From positions 1 to 34,948 of the forward strand of contig JALSJP010000007.1 of assembly GCA_026989265.1 (NCBI GenBank): DNA of 34,948 nt. The letters run 5' to 3'. A model generated the notes under the pieces. The model searched no databases, was not told where the DNA came from, and saw only the letters and a list, made by a program, of their open reading frames with translations. This document shows, piece by piece, positions 17,913 to 26,560 of this stretch. Numbering within the stretch: the stretch's first letter is position 1; each line of letters begins with the position of its first letter. This stretch comes from Micavibrio sp. (GTDB lineage: Bacteria > Pseudomonadota > Alphaproteobacteria > Micavibrionales > Micavibrionaceae). The translations under genes and the position numbers were made by a program.

Positions 17913-18872
17913 TTGACCAAAGAGCTTATACTAGAATTTTCGGATAACGACCTTGTTCCCTTTTTATTCGGTGAATATAATGATCATTTGTCATATCTTG
18001 AAAAAAAGCTAGATATCCATATATCAGATCGTGGGAATTTACTTAGAATTAGTGGTGATGAAGAACCTATAGGCAAAGCAAAAACCGTTCTTTTATCGCT
18101 ATATAATCGCCTAGAAGAAGAAGAGCGTCACAACATAACTAGAGCCGACATTGACGGCGAGCTGCGGTTTTTAAGCTCGGGAAAGCCAAAAGACAAAAAC
18201 TCTAAAAATTCTGATCAAATTGTTATAAAAACCAAGAATAAAACCATTGTTCCGCGCTCTCCTAATCAAGCAAAATATCTTAAACTTATAAGTAAGCATG
18301 ACATGGTTTTCGGGCTTGGCCCTGCTGGGACTGGTAAGACTTACCTTTCTGTTGCTGCTGGCGTTGATATGTATTTAAAAGGCGAGGTAGAGCGGCTTAT
18401 ATTCACCCGCCCCGCTGTTGAGGCTGGCGAGAATCTGGGGTTTCTACCAGGGGATATGAAGGAAAAAATCGACCCATATTTGCGCCCTATTTATGACGCG
18501 CTGCAAGATATGCTGCCTTGGGATTTTTTGATAAAAAAAATGGAGATTGGCGAAATTGAAATTGCACCACTGGCTTTTATGCGCGGGCGAACATTGGCGC
18601 GATCTTTCATAATTCTTGATGAGGCGCAAAACACCACCGCCGCGCAAATGAAGATGTTCCTAACCCGCATGGGAGAGGCTTCCCACATGGTTATAACGGG
18701 CGATAGCACTCAAACTGACTTGCCTAATCACATAAAATCAGGTTTAAGCGAAGCCATTGACATTCTTGGCGGAGTCAAAGATATTGGCTTTATGAAATTT
18801 GATGCAAAAGATGTTATTCGCCATGGTTTGGTTCGTAAAATCATCAATGCATATGACAGGCACAATAAGTAA
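17913..18872 (+). CDS. phoH: PhoH-like ATPase
   Basis: PhoH-family proteins are cytoplasmic P-loop ATPases. Their exact substrate is unsettled, but genetic linkage with ybeY points to RNA metabolism. The 319-residue protein has a KH-like N-terminal region, then Walker A in GLGPAGTGKTYLSVAAG, RPAVEAGENLGFLPG, Walker B in FIILDEAQNTT and the sensor region MVITGDSTQTDLP. The start is TTG: the only nearby ATG (17900) stops after five codons, while GAAAGG lies six bases before the TTG at 17913. The stop is three bases before ybeY. Confidence 0.95.
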   Translation: MTKELILEFSDNDLVPFLFGEYNDHLSYLEKKLDIHISDRGNLLRISGDEEPIGKAKTVLLSLYNRLEEEERHNITRADIDGELRFLSSGKPKDKNSKNSDQIVIKTKNKTIVPRSPNQAKYLKLISKHDMVFGLGPAGTGKTYLSVAAGVDMYLKGEVERLIFTRPAVEAGENLGFLPGDMKEKIDPYLRPIYDALQDMLPWDFLIKKMEIGEIEIAPLAFMRGRTLARSFIILDEAQNTTAAQMKMFLTRMGEASHMVITGDSTQTDLPNHIKSGLSEAIDILGGVKDIGFMKFDAKDVIRHGLVRKIINAYDRHNK

Positions 18873-18875
18873 CTC

Positions 18876-19361
18876 ATGGCAATTTACGATATAGATATAA
18901 CGCTGCACTCTGATAGATGGGTGAATAAAAACCGCAAGATTGAGGCTTTTGTTAATGAGGTTGTTGAAGAAACTATTGATGGATTAATCCAATCCATTCC
19001 ACATATTGAGGTAAGCGTTGTTCTTGCTGATGATAAGTTTTTGCAAGATTTGAATATGAAATATCGCAATAAAAATACCCCTACTAATGTTTTGTCGTTT
19101 CCTATAACTGAGCCTGAAATATTAATAGCTCCCGCGCCATTTTTAAGCCTTGGCGATATTATATTATCATTTGAGACAGTTAAATCCGAAGCAGCCGAGC
19201 AGAATAAGAGCTTCACCGATCATATAGCCCATATGCTTGTCCATGGATGCTTGCATTTACTGCATTACGACCATATAGACGACGAAGATGCCGAGGAAAT
19301 GGAAACTTTAGAGATTGATATTTTAAAAACTATGGGTATAACAAACCCATATGAACTTTAA
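18876..19361 (+). CDS. ybeY: Endoribonuclease YbeY
   Basis: YbeY is a zinc-dependent RNase implicated in 16S rRNA 3'-end maturation and ribosome quality control. The 161-residue protein has the core NMKYRNKNTPTNVLSFP, LGDIILSFETV and the zinc site in HMLVHGCLHLLHYDH. The three histidines keep the H-x3-H-x5-H spacing. The usual glycine before the Tyr-Asp-His is histidine here (HLLHYDH rather than HLxGYDH), which could add a fourth nearby ligand or be neutral. It follows phoH by three bases and precedes corC by 18, its standard alphaproteobacterial place. Confidence 0.95.
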   Translation: MAIYDIDITLHSDRWVNKNRKIEAFVNEVVEETIDGLIQSIPHIEVSVVLADDKFLQDLNMKYRNKNTPTNVLSFPITEPEILIAPAPFLSLGDIILSFETVKSEAAEQNKSFTDHIAHMLVHGCLHLLHYDHIDDEDAEEMETLEIDILKTMGITNPYEL

Positions 19362-19379
19362 CAATTAGCTATATTTAAG

Positions 19380-20267
19380 ATGACAGAAGAAAAAGAAGAA
19401 CCTGAAAATATTACAGCCAACAACAAAGAAAAGTCTATATTTTCTTTTATTGGGAATATTTTTAAACCCAAGCAAGATGCTTCTCTTAGGGAAACTATAG
19501 AAGAATATATAGAAGATGGCGTCGCTGATATAGCAGAAGCATCTATATCAGAGCATGAGAAAACCTTAATATCTAACGTGCTTGAGCTTCGCGATTTATG
19601 CGCGGCAGATGTCATGATACCGCGCGCTGATATCGTGGCAATTAATGATAAAACAACGCAAGAAGAGCTATTCACCTTATTCGCAGAGCGTCAATATAGC
19701 CGCCTTCCCGTTTATAAGGATACGCTGGATAATGTTATTGGCTCTATCCATGTGAAAGATATTATGGGTTCAATCGCACGGGGGGATGAGTTTAATATAA
19801 GCTCTCTAGTTCGTAATGTTCCCATTGTATCGCCATCAATGAAAATTCTTGACCTGCTGTTGCAAATCCGTGAAACCCGTAAACATATGGTACTTGTAGT
19901 TGATGAATTTGGCGGGATTGACGGGCTTATAACTATTGGTGATGTTATGGAATCCATCGTTGGTGAAATTGATGATGAATATGATCTTGATGATACTCCT
20001 AAAATTACAATAGAGCCTAACAGTAACATTATTGCTGATGCTCGCGCTGATTTAGAAGAGTTTGAAAAGCAGTTCGGGAAATTCCTTAATAAAGAAGAAC
20101 GCCGCGAAAATGACACCCTTGGCGGGTTAGTATTTTCTATTGCAGGGCGCGTTCCTGCAAGGGGTGAAGTTCTAACCCATGAATCTGGCATTGTTTTTGA
20201 GGTAATAGAGGCAGACCCGCGGCGCATTAAACGCTTATGCATACGCAATATCGCTGATAAAAAATGA
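19380..20267 (+). CDS. corC: CBS-domain protein of the CorC/HlyC (TlyC) family
   Basis: The 295-residue protein has an acidic N-terminus, a CBS pair (about residues 75-200, starting DVMIPRADIVAIN and continuing RQYSRLPVYKDTLDNVIGSIHVKDI and VVDEFGGIDGLITIGDVMESIVGEI), and a C-terminal transporter-associated domain ending about residue 290. It lacks the DUF21 membrane domain of larger relatives, so it is a soluble CorC type linked to Mg2+/Co2+ efflux or ion sensing. The position between ybeY and lnt is conserved in many proteobacteria. Its TGA stop overlaps the lnt start (ATGA), so translation is coupled. Confidence 0.93.
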   Translation: MTEEKEEPENITANNKEKSIFSFIGNIFKPKQDASLRETIEEYIEDGVADIAEASISEHEKTLISNVLELRDLCAADVMIPRADIVAINDKTTQEELFTLFAERQYSRLPVYKDTLDNVIGSIHVKDIMGSIARGDEFNISSLVRNVPIVSPSMKILDLLLQIRETRKHMVLVVDEFGGIDGLITIGDVMESIVGEIDDEYDLDDTPKITIEPNSNIIADARADLEEFEKQFGKFLNKEERRENDTLGGLVFSIAGRVPARGEVLTHESGIVFEVIEADPRRIKRLCIRNIADKK

Positions 20268-21682
20268 AGCAATTAATTGCAACATTTGCCTTAGGTGCGC
20301 TTTCTTCTCTTGCTATGGCGCCTATCAATCTATGGGTGGCTCTTTTTATAGGGCTTGGCGGCTTATATATACTCCTATGCAAAGCCCCTACCCCATTTAA
20401 AAGCGCACTAACTGGATTTGCCTTCTCACTTGGCTATTTTGGATTTTCCCTATCATGGATAGGCAATGCGTTGCTTATAGAAGATAATCCTTATTGGTGG
20501 GCATGGCCTTTAGCTGTATCGGGGCTTCCAATTATACTCTCATTATTTACAGCGATTGGATGCTATATATATAAGGTCATTTGCAAAAATAGAAATAATT
20601 TCACGTCTTATATAATATTTACAATATCTTTTACAGCAATAGAATATGCACGCGGGCATCTATTTACTGGCTTCCCATGGAATCTTTACGGCTATAGCTG
20701 GATTGATATATTACCAATCGCGCAAATTGCCGCGCTTTGGGATATATATTTACTAACCGCTTTAACCATTTTATGGGCAAGTGCGCCCGCTTTTTTAATT
20801 ACGTCCAAACACTCAAATAAAATCAAAGCCATGTTATCAATAACAATAATATCAAGCTTTGCATTAAGCTATGCTTGGGGGGAGCAACGCATTCAAGATA
20901 ACCCTACTAAATATTTGCCTGATTACGAGGTTGCAACAATACAGCCAAATATAAAGCAAAGCGAGAAATGGAAGCCAAAGAATAAATATGATAATTTCAT
21001 AAAACAAATAGAGCTTTCCAAATACAGCGCAGATAAAAATAGCAGCGATAAAAAAGCATATTACATTATCTGGCCTGAAACTGCGATATCACAAGATTTG
21101 TTGGACACAAAATGGGCGGTTAAAACTATATCTAATATGCTAAAAGCCTATCCCAACAAGGCATATTTGATTACAGGAGCGCTTAGACATGACGGACAAT
21201 CATATTTCAACAGCATCATAGCCATTAATAATATGGGCAAGGTCATAAACACATACGACAAATCCCACCTTGTCCCCTTTGGAGAATATATGCCACTTGC
21301 AAATATATTTGATATCGCGCCAATCGTTGGCTTTACTGGATTTAAAAAAGGTGCAGGGCGCATTACCATGAAAATGCCAGAGGGCGCAAAATTCAGCCCG
21401 CTTATTTGCTATGAGGTTATTTTTCCTAACAATGTAGCCATTGGTAACCCCGATTTTATAATAAACGTAACAAATGATGCTTGGTATGAAGGCAGCGCAG
21501 GTCCTCACCAACATTTAGTGCAAGCAAGGTTTAGAGCGATAGAAACAGGAATCCCTATATTCAGAAGTGCCAACACAGGAATAAGCGCAGTAATTGACCC
21601 TATAGGAAATATAGTGAAACATGCGAAGGAATCAGAAGAAAAATCCACTATTAGTGCCATTCCTAGAACTTTTAGTAAATAA
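20264..21682 (+). CDS. lnt: Apolipoprotein N-acyltransferase
   Basis: Lnt adds the third acyl chain to the N-terminal cysteine of lipoproteins in the inner membrane, a step needed for Lol-dependent sorting. The 472-residue protein has about six membrane segments in the first 200 residues, then a nitrilase-fold domain. The catalytic Glu lies in IIWPETAIS, Lys in YDKSHLVPFGEYMPL and nucleophile Cys in PLICYEVIFP, with NVTNDAWYEGSAGPHQH and FRAIETGIP following. It is a little shorter than the E. coli enzyme, mostly in loops. It overlaps corC by four bases and is probably the last gene of the miaB-lnt run. Confidence 0.95.
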   Translation: MKQLIATFALGALSSLAMAPINLWVALFIGLGGLYILLCKAPTPFKSALTGFAFSLGYFGFSLSWIGNALLIEDNPYWWAWPLAVSGLPIILSLFTAIGCYIYKVICKNRNNFTSYIIFTISFTAIEYARGHLFTGFPWNLYGYSWIDILPIAQIAALWDIYLLTALTILWASAPAFLITSKHSNKIKAMLSITIISSFALSYAWGEQRIQDNPTKYLPDYEVATIQPNIKQSEKWKPKNKYDNFIKQIELSKYSADKNSSDKKAYYIIWPETAISQDLLDTKWAVKTISNMLKAYPNKAYLITGALRHDGQSYFNSIIAINNMGKVINTYDKSHLVPFGEYMPLANIFDIAPIVGFTGFKKGAGRITMKMPEGAKFSPLICYEVIFPNNVAIGNPDFIINVTNDAWYEGSAGPHQHLVQARFRAIETGIPIFRSANTGISAVIDPIGNIVKHAKESEEKSTISAIPRTFSK

Positions 21683-21708
21683 ATCACCCACATTATACTT
21701 AAGATCTA

Positions 21709-21736
21709 TTGCATTCCATAGTATTACCTTTATAAA
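21709..21736 (+). promoter_or_regulatory. Candidate promoter of the XRE regulator
   Basis: TTGCAT (21709-21714) and TATAAA (21731-21736) are separated by 16 bases and lie about 32 bases before the regulator's first ATG. This suggests the regulator has its own start, separate from the lnt operon. Confidence 0.4.
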
Positions 21737-21767
21737 CACTAAATACATATGTAATTAAAAATTAACT

Positions 21768-22247
21768 ATGAGCATGATTATGACTGAAGAAAAAAGAAAA
21801 ACCAAAGGAACGCCCGACATTGTTGACAAACATGTTGGTAAACAGCTTCGCAATAGACGCTCACTTCTAGGTATTAGTCAGGAAAAACTAGCGAATTCTA
21901 TTGGAGTAACATTCCAACAAGTTCAAAAATATGAACGCGGAACAAATAGAGTAAGCGCTAGCAGGCTATTCAGCTTTAGTAAGATATTAGATGTATCTAT
22001 AAACTACTTCTATAGTGGTCTTGAAAATGCAAACATAAAGCCTAAAGCATTAGGCATGTCAGACAACAAGCAAGAACCGTTTTTGGGAGCAAAAGCAGAC
22101 CAAAAAAACAAAAACACCCTTCCTGAAGACCTTATGTCACAAAAAGAAACTATTGATTTGGTTCGTACCTATTATTTGGTAAAAGACCCTAAAACAAGGA
22201 AAGATATCCTTAAATTTGTTAAGTCAATGGCAAAAAATGTAGCTTAA
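21768..22247 (+). CDS. XRE-family helix-turn-helix regulator
   Basis: The 159-residue protein has an N-terminal cro/C1-type HTH (about residues 24-82: VGKQLRNRRSLLGISQEKLANSIGVTFQQVQKYERGTNRVSASRL), a polar linker, and a C-terminal helix (KETIDLVRTYYLVKDPKTRKDILKFVKSMA). This layout is seen in small regulators encoded next to lnt and metK in many alphaproteobacteria; the targets are not known to me. Three in-frame ATGs (21768, 21774, 21780) are possible starts and none has a clear Shine-Dalgarno. A factor-independent terminator follows immediately. Possible metK or methionine-cycle control is inference from context only. Confidence 0.88.
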   Translation: MSMIMTEEKRKTKGTPDIVDKHVGKQLRNRRSLLGISQEKLANSIGVTFQQVQKYERGTNRVSASRLFSFSKILDVSINYFYSGLENANIKPKALGMSDNKQEPFLGAKADQKNKNTLPEDLMSQKETIDLVRTYYLVKDPKTRKDILKFVKSMAKNVA

Positions 22248-22266
22248 TTTCGTGTTTTTTAAGATT

Positions 22267-22291
22267 AAGGCTTGAACAAAGCCTTTTTTTT
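22267..22291 (+). terminator. Factor-independent terminator after the XRE regulator
   Basis: A six-base stem (AAGGCT 22267-22272, AGCCTT 22280-22285) with a seven-base loop runs directly into a tract of eight T residues. It would end transcription of the regulator gene before metK. Since metK begins only 54 bases further on, some read-through or regulated attenuation is also conceivable. Confidence 0.8.
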
Positions 22292-22297
22292 GTTTTA

Positions 22298-22327
22298 AAG
22301 TTATCCCTTCGGTAAAAAGAATAACTT
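22298..22327 (+). promoter_or_regulatory. Stem-loop in the metK leader
   Basis: AAGTTAT (22298-22304) and ATAACTT (22321-22327) can form a seven-base stem enclosing a 16-base loop, 17 bases before the metK ATG. I could not match it to a known SAM-sensing riboswitch consensus. It may be a small regulatory leader element or part of the promoter region, since a weak -35/-10 pair (22290-22318) overlaps it. Confidence 0.35.
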
Positions 22328-22344
22328 AACGAAATGAGATTTTA

Positions 22345-23550
22345 ATGCCATATTCAGGACAAGCTATGCAACAAAAAGCACTAACAGACTATATCTTTAC
22401 AAGTGAATCAGTATCAGAAGGTCATCCAGATAAAATCTGTGACCGTATATCGGATACTATTTTGGATTTATATATGGAAGCAGACGGGCAATCCCGCGTT
22501 GCTTGTGAAACTTTAGTGACCACTGATTGCGTTGTTATCGCTGGCGAGACTAGAGGGCCTAAAAGCGTTACAAAAGAGAAAATCGAAGAAGCCGCTCGCC
22601 AAGCAATTAAGAAAATTGGTTATGACCAAGAAGGCTTTAGCTGGAAAACCGTTAATGTTGATGTGAAATTGCACGCACAAAGCGTTGACATCGCGCAGGG
22701 CGTTGATGAAGGAACGGGCGTTGATACTGATGAGGGCGCGGGCGATCAAGGAATTATGTTTGGCTATGCTTGCAAAGAAACCGAAGCGCTTATGCCTGCT
22801 CCGCTGCACTACTCACACCAAATATTACGCCGCATGGCAGAAGACCGCCAATCAGGTAAGCTTATTGGGATTGAGCCAGACTCAAAATCACAGGTTACTT
22901 TAGAATATAGAGATGACAAACCAGTTGGAGTTAGGTCAGTTGTTGTATCAACGCAGCACGCGGAAGGTCTATCTCAAGATGATGTGAAAGAGCTTGTGCG
23001 TCCATATATCGAAGAAGTTTTGCCTGAGGGTTGGGTTGTTCCTGAAGAAGAATTATACGTAAATCCTACTGGTCGTTTTGTTATTGGCGGGCCAGTTGGC
23101 GACGCTGGACTTACAGGACGCAAGATCATTGTTGATACTTATGGTGGGGCTGCTCCTCATGGCGGCGGCGCGTTTTCTGGTAAAGATCCAACAAAAGTTG
23201 ATCGCTCGGCTGCTTATATTGCGCGTTATTTAGCTAAAAATGTTGTTGCTGCTGGCTATGCTACTGGCTGCACAATCCAGCTAGCCTACGCCATTGGCGT
23301 ATCAAAGCCTATTTCAGTTTATCTGAATACTCATGGCACAGGAACTGCGCCCGAAACGGTTATTGTTGATGCGCTAAAACAGCTTGTTGATTTGCGCCCG
23401 CGCGGCATTCGTGAGCATTTACAGCTTAATAAGCCTATATATGAGCGCACTTCTGCTTATGGTCACTTTGGTAGAACCCCAACAGAAGATGGCGGTTTCT
23501 CATGGGAAAAAACTGACCTTATCGCTGAATTGCAACGTATCCTTGGCTAA
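22345..23550 (+). CDS. metK: S-adenosylmethionine synthetase
   Basis: MetK makes S-adenosylmethionine from methionine and ATP. The 401-residue product has the family motifs [34 protein letters not shown], the [19 protein letters not shown] loop and the [19 protein letters not shown] phosphate site. The first ATG (22345) adds MPYSGQA ahead of a second possible start at 22366 ([11 protein letters not shown]). Neither has a clear Shine-Dalgarno. The context HTH-metK-trmB is standard, and trmB, which uses SAM, overlaps its 3' end. Confidence 0.98.
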   Translation: MPYSGQAMQQKALTDYIFTSESVSEGHPDKICDRISDTILDLYMEADGQSRVACETLVTTDCVVIAGETRGPKSVTKEKIEEAARQAIKKIGYDQEGFSWKTVNVDVKLHAQSVDIAQGVDEGTGVDTDEGAGDQGIMFGYACKETEALMPAPLHYSHQILRRMAEDRQSGKLIGIEPDSKSQVTLEYRDDKPVGVRSVVVSTQHAEGLSQDDVKELVRPYIEEVLPEGWVVPEEELYVNPTGRFVIGGPVGDAGLTGRKIIVDTYGGAAPHGGGAFSGKDPTKVDRSAAYIARYLAKNVVAAGYATGCTIQLAYAIGVSKPISVYLNTHGTGTAPETVIVDALKQLVDLRPRGIREHLQLNKPIYERTSAYGHFGRTPTEDGGFSWEKTDLIAELQRILG

Positions 23551-24274
23551 TTCTAATTGCAATAATGATGCAGGCTTCGCTCATAGTTATAAAGAGCGGA
23601 GTCTTTTTGGTCGCAGGCAAGGTCGAGTCTTGGGAGATATGCGCCAAAATGCGCTTGATAATATTCTGCCCAAACTAGAGATACCCAAGGATAAACTAAA
23701 GCTTGATGGCTCTACTCACCCCGATGAGTTTTTCGAGCAAAGGCACAAAGAATACTGGCTAGAAATTGGCTTTGGTCATGGCGAGCATGTATCCGCTCTT
23801 ATGCGCAAAAATCCTGATACGGGCTACCTCGCCGCCGAAGCCTTTATCAACGGAATGTCCGCTTTTCTAAATGATATAAAAGATGATCCGCATGATAATA
23901 TCCGCGTTCTTATGGATGATGCAATGATTATTGCAAAATCACTTACCCCCGATTCGCTAGACGGGATATATTTGCTAAACCCTGATCCATGGCATAAAAA
24001 ACGCCACCATAAACGCCGTCTTATTAATCAACATAATCTTGATATATTTGCCAAAATATTAAAATCTGGCGGAAATCTTATCATGACCAGTGATGTTGAG
24101 GACGTATCGAGCTGGATGTGCGCTCACGCTTCTAATCATCCAAAATTCACTTGGACAGCCAAAAGTAAAGACGACTGGCAAACCCCGCCCGATGATTGGA
24201 TAACAACAAGATACGAAACAAAGGGCGCAAAAGGTGCTAAAAAAATGGTCTATTTATTCTTTGAGAGAAAATAA
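23543..24274 (+). CDS. trmB: tRNA (guanine-N7)-methyltransferase
   Basis: TrmB methylates G46 of tRNA to m7G with SAM. The domain includes the alphaproteobacterial N-terminal signature [18 protein letters not shown] (SAM-binding motif I), [30 protein letters not shown] and the C-terminal [17 protein letters not shown]. The frame is open far upstream into metK. The FGRRQGR signature must be kept, and no ATG lies between the metK stop and it, so the best start is TTG at 23543, giving 243 residues and an eight-base overlap with metK. A start further upstream inside metK is less likely. There is no clear Shine-Dalgarno, which suggests coupling to metK translation. Confidence 0.92.
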   Translation: MANSNCNNDAGFAHSYKERSLFGRRQGRVLGDMRQNALDNILPKLEIPKDKLKLDGSTHPDEFFEQRHKEYWLEIGFGHGEHVSALMRKNPDTGYLAAEAFINGMSAFLNDIKDDPHDNIRVLMDDAMIIAKSLTPDSLDGIYLLNPDPWHKKRHHKRRLINQHNLDIFAKILKSGGNLIMTSDVEDVSSWMCAHASNHPKFTWTAKSKDDWQTPPDDWITTRYETKGAKGAKKMVYLFFERK

Positions 24275-24293
24275 CCCTTGCCATTTTGATTGT

Positions 24294-24363
24294 AAAGGCG
24301 TATAAACCTCACAAATACCCGATCTTAAAAGACGGTGGGCTCATAAAGAGACCCGCCTTTTTT
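24294..24363 (+). promoter_or_regulatory. rimP leader with possible terminator/antiterminator switch
   Basis: AAAGGCG at 24294-24300 is perfectly complementary to CGCCTTT at 24354-24360, the 3' arm of the terminator hairpin described separately. The two pairings are mutually exclusive, the layout of a transcription attenuator ahead of rimP-nusA-infB. NusA-dependent autogenous control of this operon is known in E. coli. Whether this element does the same is inference. Confidence 0.4.
24334..24363 (+). terminator. Hairpin terminator between trmB and rimP
   Basis: The 5' arm GGTGGGCTC (24334-24342) and 3' arm GAGACCCGCC (24348-24357) enclose an ATAAA loop, with one bulged A and one G-T pair, and run into a tract of six to seven T residues. 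It would end metK-trmB transcription, or act as the conditional terminator of a rimP leader. It ends 38 bases before the rimP ATG. Confidence 0.8.
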
Positions 24364-24401
24364 GTTGGAAATACGGTTTACTAGAACGGAAAATTAAATA
24401 A

Positions 24402-24899
24402 ATGCGCTACACGCCATTAGAAGAAAAAATTGCAAATATAGTAAAGCCTGTGATCGAAGATCTCGGCTTTGCGCTGCATCGCATAAAAATTACTGGCGAA
24501 TCTAATGCATCTATTGTGCAAATAATGGCAGAAGACTTAAATACTCGTAATTTAATGGTTGATGACGCTGCTAAAATATCTCGCGCTATATCCGCTGTTA
24601 TGGACGTTGAAGACCCAATTAACGGCGAATACCGCCTTGAAGTTAGCTCCCCCGGTATTGACCGAATGTTAATCACGCAAAAAGATTTTGAAAATTACAA
24701 AGGTTTTGAGGCAAAGATTGAGGCACTAACCCCCAATGAAAGCGGTCAAAAACGTTTTCGCGGTCAAGTAAATGGAATAAAAGATAATAATATACTTGTA
24801 ACAACAGATATTGGTGATATAGAAATCCCCTACGCCTCGTTGTCACAAGCAAAACTTGTTTTAACTGACGAGCTTATTAAAGCCACAGCAAATCTTTAA
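24402..24899 (+). CDS. rimP: Ribosome maturation factor RimP
   Basis: RimP assists assembly of the 30S ribosomal subunit. The 165-residue product has the N-terminal alpha/beta domain with LEVSSPGIDRML at about residues 75-90 and the C-terminal SH3-like domain (GQVNGIKDNNILVTTDIGDIEIPYASLSQAKLV). It starts the rimP-nusA-infB-rbfA-truB-rpsO run and is followed by nusA after 11 bases that contain a strong AAGGAG ribosome-binding site. Confidence 0.96.
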   Translation: MRYTPLEEKIANIVKPVIEDLGFALHRIKITGESNASIVQIMAEDLNTRNLMVDDAAKISRAISAVMDVEDPINGEYRLEVSSPGIDRMLITQKDFENYKGFEAKIEALTPNESGQKRFRGQVNGIKDNNILVTTDIGDIEIPYASLSQAKLVLTDELIKATANL

Positions 24900-24910
24900 G
24901 GAGATAAAAA

Positions 24911-26491
24911 ATGGAATTGTTGCAAGTTGCCGATATGGTTGCCCGTGAAAAGAATATTGACCGTGACATAGTATTATGTGCGATGGAAGAAGCTATTCAA
25001 AAGGCTGGGCGCTCTAAATATGGGCATGAGCAGGATATCCGCGCTCAAATTGACCGCTCAAACGGCGATATTGAGCTTAAGCGTTACCGCGAAGTTATAG
25101 CCAATGACGATGAAATGGAAAATGAAGTTGCTCAGCTAACACTTGATCAAGCAGTTAGAATTAAACCTGATGCTAAAGAAGGTGAGTTTTTAATTGATGA
25201 GCTGCCGCCGCTCGATTTTGGCCGCATTGCCGCGCAAACGGCCAAGCAAGTTATTATGCAAAAAGTACGTGAAGCAGAGCGCGCACGCCAATATGAAGAG
25301 TTCAAAGACAAGGTTGGTGAAATCATTAACGGCGTGGTTAAGCGCGTTGAATATGGTAATGCTACTATTGATATCCAAGGCAAAGCCGAGGGAATTATCC
25401 GCCGCGATGAATGCATCCCGCGCGAGCCGCTGAATGTTAATGACCGTGTTCGCGCTATCATTTACGAAGTGCGCGAAGAAGTACGAGGGCCGCAAATATT
25501 CTTATCACGCTCTCACCCTGAATTTATGGCTAAATTATTTACCCAAGAAGTACCCGAAATTTATGACGGAATTATTGAGATTAAAGGCGTTGCCCGCGAT
25601 CCTGGTAGCCGCGCAAAAATCACTGTTATATCTCATGATAACTCTATTGATCCTGTGGGCGCGTGCGTTGGTATGCGCGGTAGCCGCGTTCAAGCCGTTG
25701 TAAATGAGCTTGGCGGTGAGAAAATCGATATTATCCCATGGAATGAAGATTTGGGGAGCTTCGTTATTAGCGCGCTTCAACCTGCTGTGGTTTCCAAAGT
25801 TGTGCTTGATGAAGATAAAAAACACATGGACGTTGTCGTAGCAGAAGACCAGCTTAGCCTTGCTATTGGTCGCCGCGGTCAAAATGTTCGCCTTGCCTCA
25901 ATACTTACGGGCTGGGACATAGACATAATGACTGATGAGCAAGAATCAGAAAGACGCGCCGAAGAATTTGCGACTAGGTCTGCTCTATTCATAGAAGCAC
26001 TTGATATTGATGAAGTTATCGCGCAACTCCTTGTTGTGGAAGGCTTTACTGAGGTAGAAGAAATTGCAGAAACTCCAATAGAAGAGCTTAACGAGATTGA
26101 AGGATTTGAGGAAGAAATCTCAACAGAGCTTCAACAACGCGCCATTAACTGGCTTGCTCAAAAATCTGAGGAGCTAATGGCTAAACAGGCTGATCTTGGT
26201 ATTTCTGATGACCTTATAGCCGCGCAAGGCTTGCGTGCAGATCAAATCCTTAAACTGGGTGAGCAAGAAATTAAAACCCTTGATGATTTGGCTGACCTTG
26301 CTGGAGATGAGCTTGTTGAACTGCTTGGAGCTAATCAAATGAGTGTGCAAGAAGCAAATGACGTAATCATGAAAGCTCGTGAACATTGGTTTGCAGAAGA
26401 AGATGCGGCGGCAGAAAAATCTATAGCGGAAGCAGAAAAAGAAGCTAAAGAAAAAGCCAAAGAAAAAGAGAGTACAGTTGAAGATGCTTAA
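24911..26491 (+). CDS. nusA: Transcription termination/antitermination factor NusA
   Basis: NusA binds RNA polymerase and nascent RNA to control pausing, termination and rRNA antitermination. The 526-residue protein has an N-terminal polymerase-binding domain (1-130), an S1 domain (about 135-205, GEIINGVVKRVEYGNATIDIQGKAEGI) and two KH domains (about 210-345, including DPVGACVGMRGSRVQAVVNELGGEKIDI and SLAIGRRGQNVRLASILTGW). C-terminal acidic HhH repeats follow, then a charged lysine/glutamate tail. It is translated from a strong Shine-Dalgarno just after rimP. A ylxR gene, common between nusA and infB in relatives, is missing. Confidence 0.98.
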   Translation: MELLQVADMVAREKNIDRDIVLCAMEEAIQKAGRSKYGHEQDIRAQIDRSNGDIELKRYREVIANDDEMENEVAQLTLDQAVRIKPDAKEGEFLIDELPPLDFGRIAAQTAKQVIMQKVREAERARQYEEFKDKVGEIINGVVKRVEYGNATIDIQGKAEGIIRRDECIPREPLNVNDRVRAIIYEVREEVRGPQIFLSRSHPEFMAKLFTQEVPEIYDGIIEIKGVARDPGSRAKITVISHDNSIDPVGACVGMRGSRVQAVVNELGGEKIDIIPWNEDLGSFVISALQPAVVSKVVLDEDKKHMDVVVAEDQLSLAIGRRGQNVRLASILTGWDIDIMTDEQESERRAEEFATRSALFIEALDIDEVIAQLLVVEGFTEVEEIAETPIEELNEIEGFEEEISTELQQRAINWLAQKSEELMAKQADLGISDDLIAAQGLRADQILKLGEQEIKTLDDLADLAGDELVELLGANQMSVQEANDVIMKAREHWFAEEDAAAEKSIAEAEKEAKEKAKEKESTVEDA

Positions 26492-26560
26492 TATTTTCAA
26501 AAACTTTGGCAAACGGACTGCAACGATGTAGACATAAACTATAATTTTTAGGCGAAGCAA

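Noticed and set aside
19712-20272. 186-residue minus-strand frame over corC
   Set aside because: Antisense to the CBS-domain gene, Ser-rich shadow composition and no ribosome-binding site.
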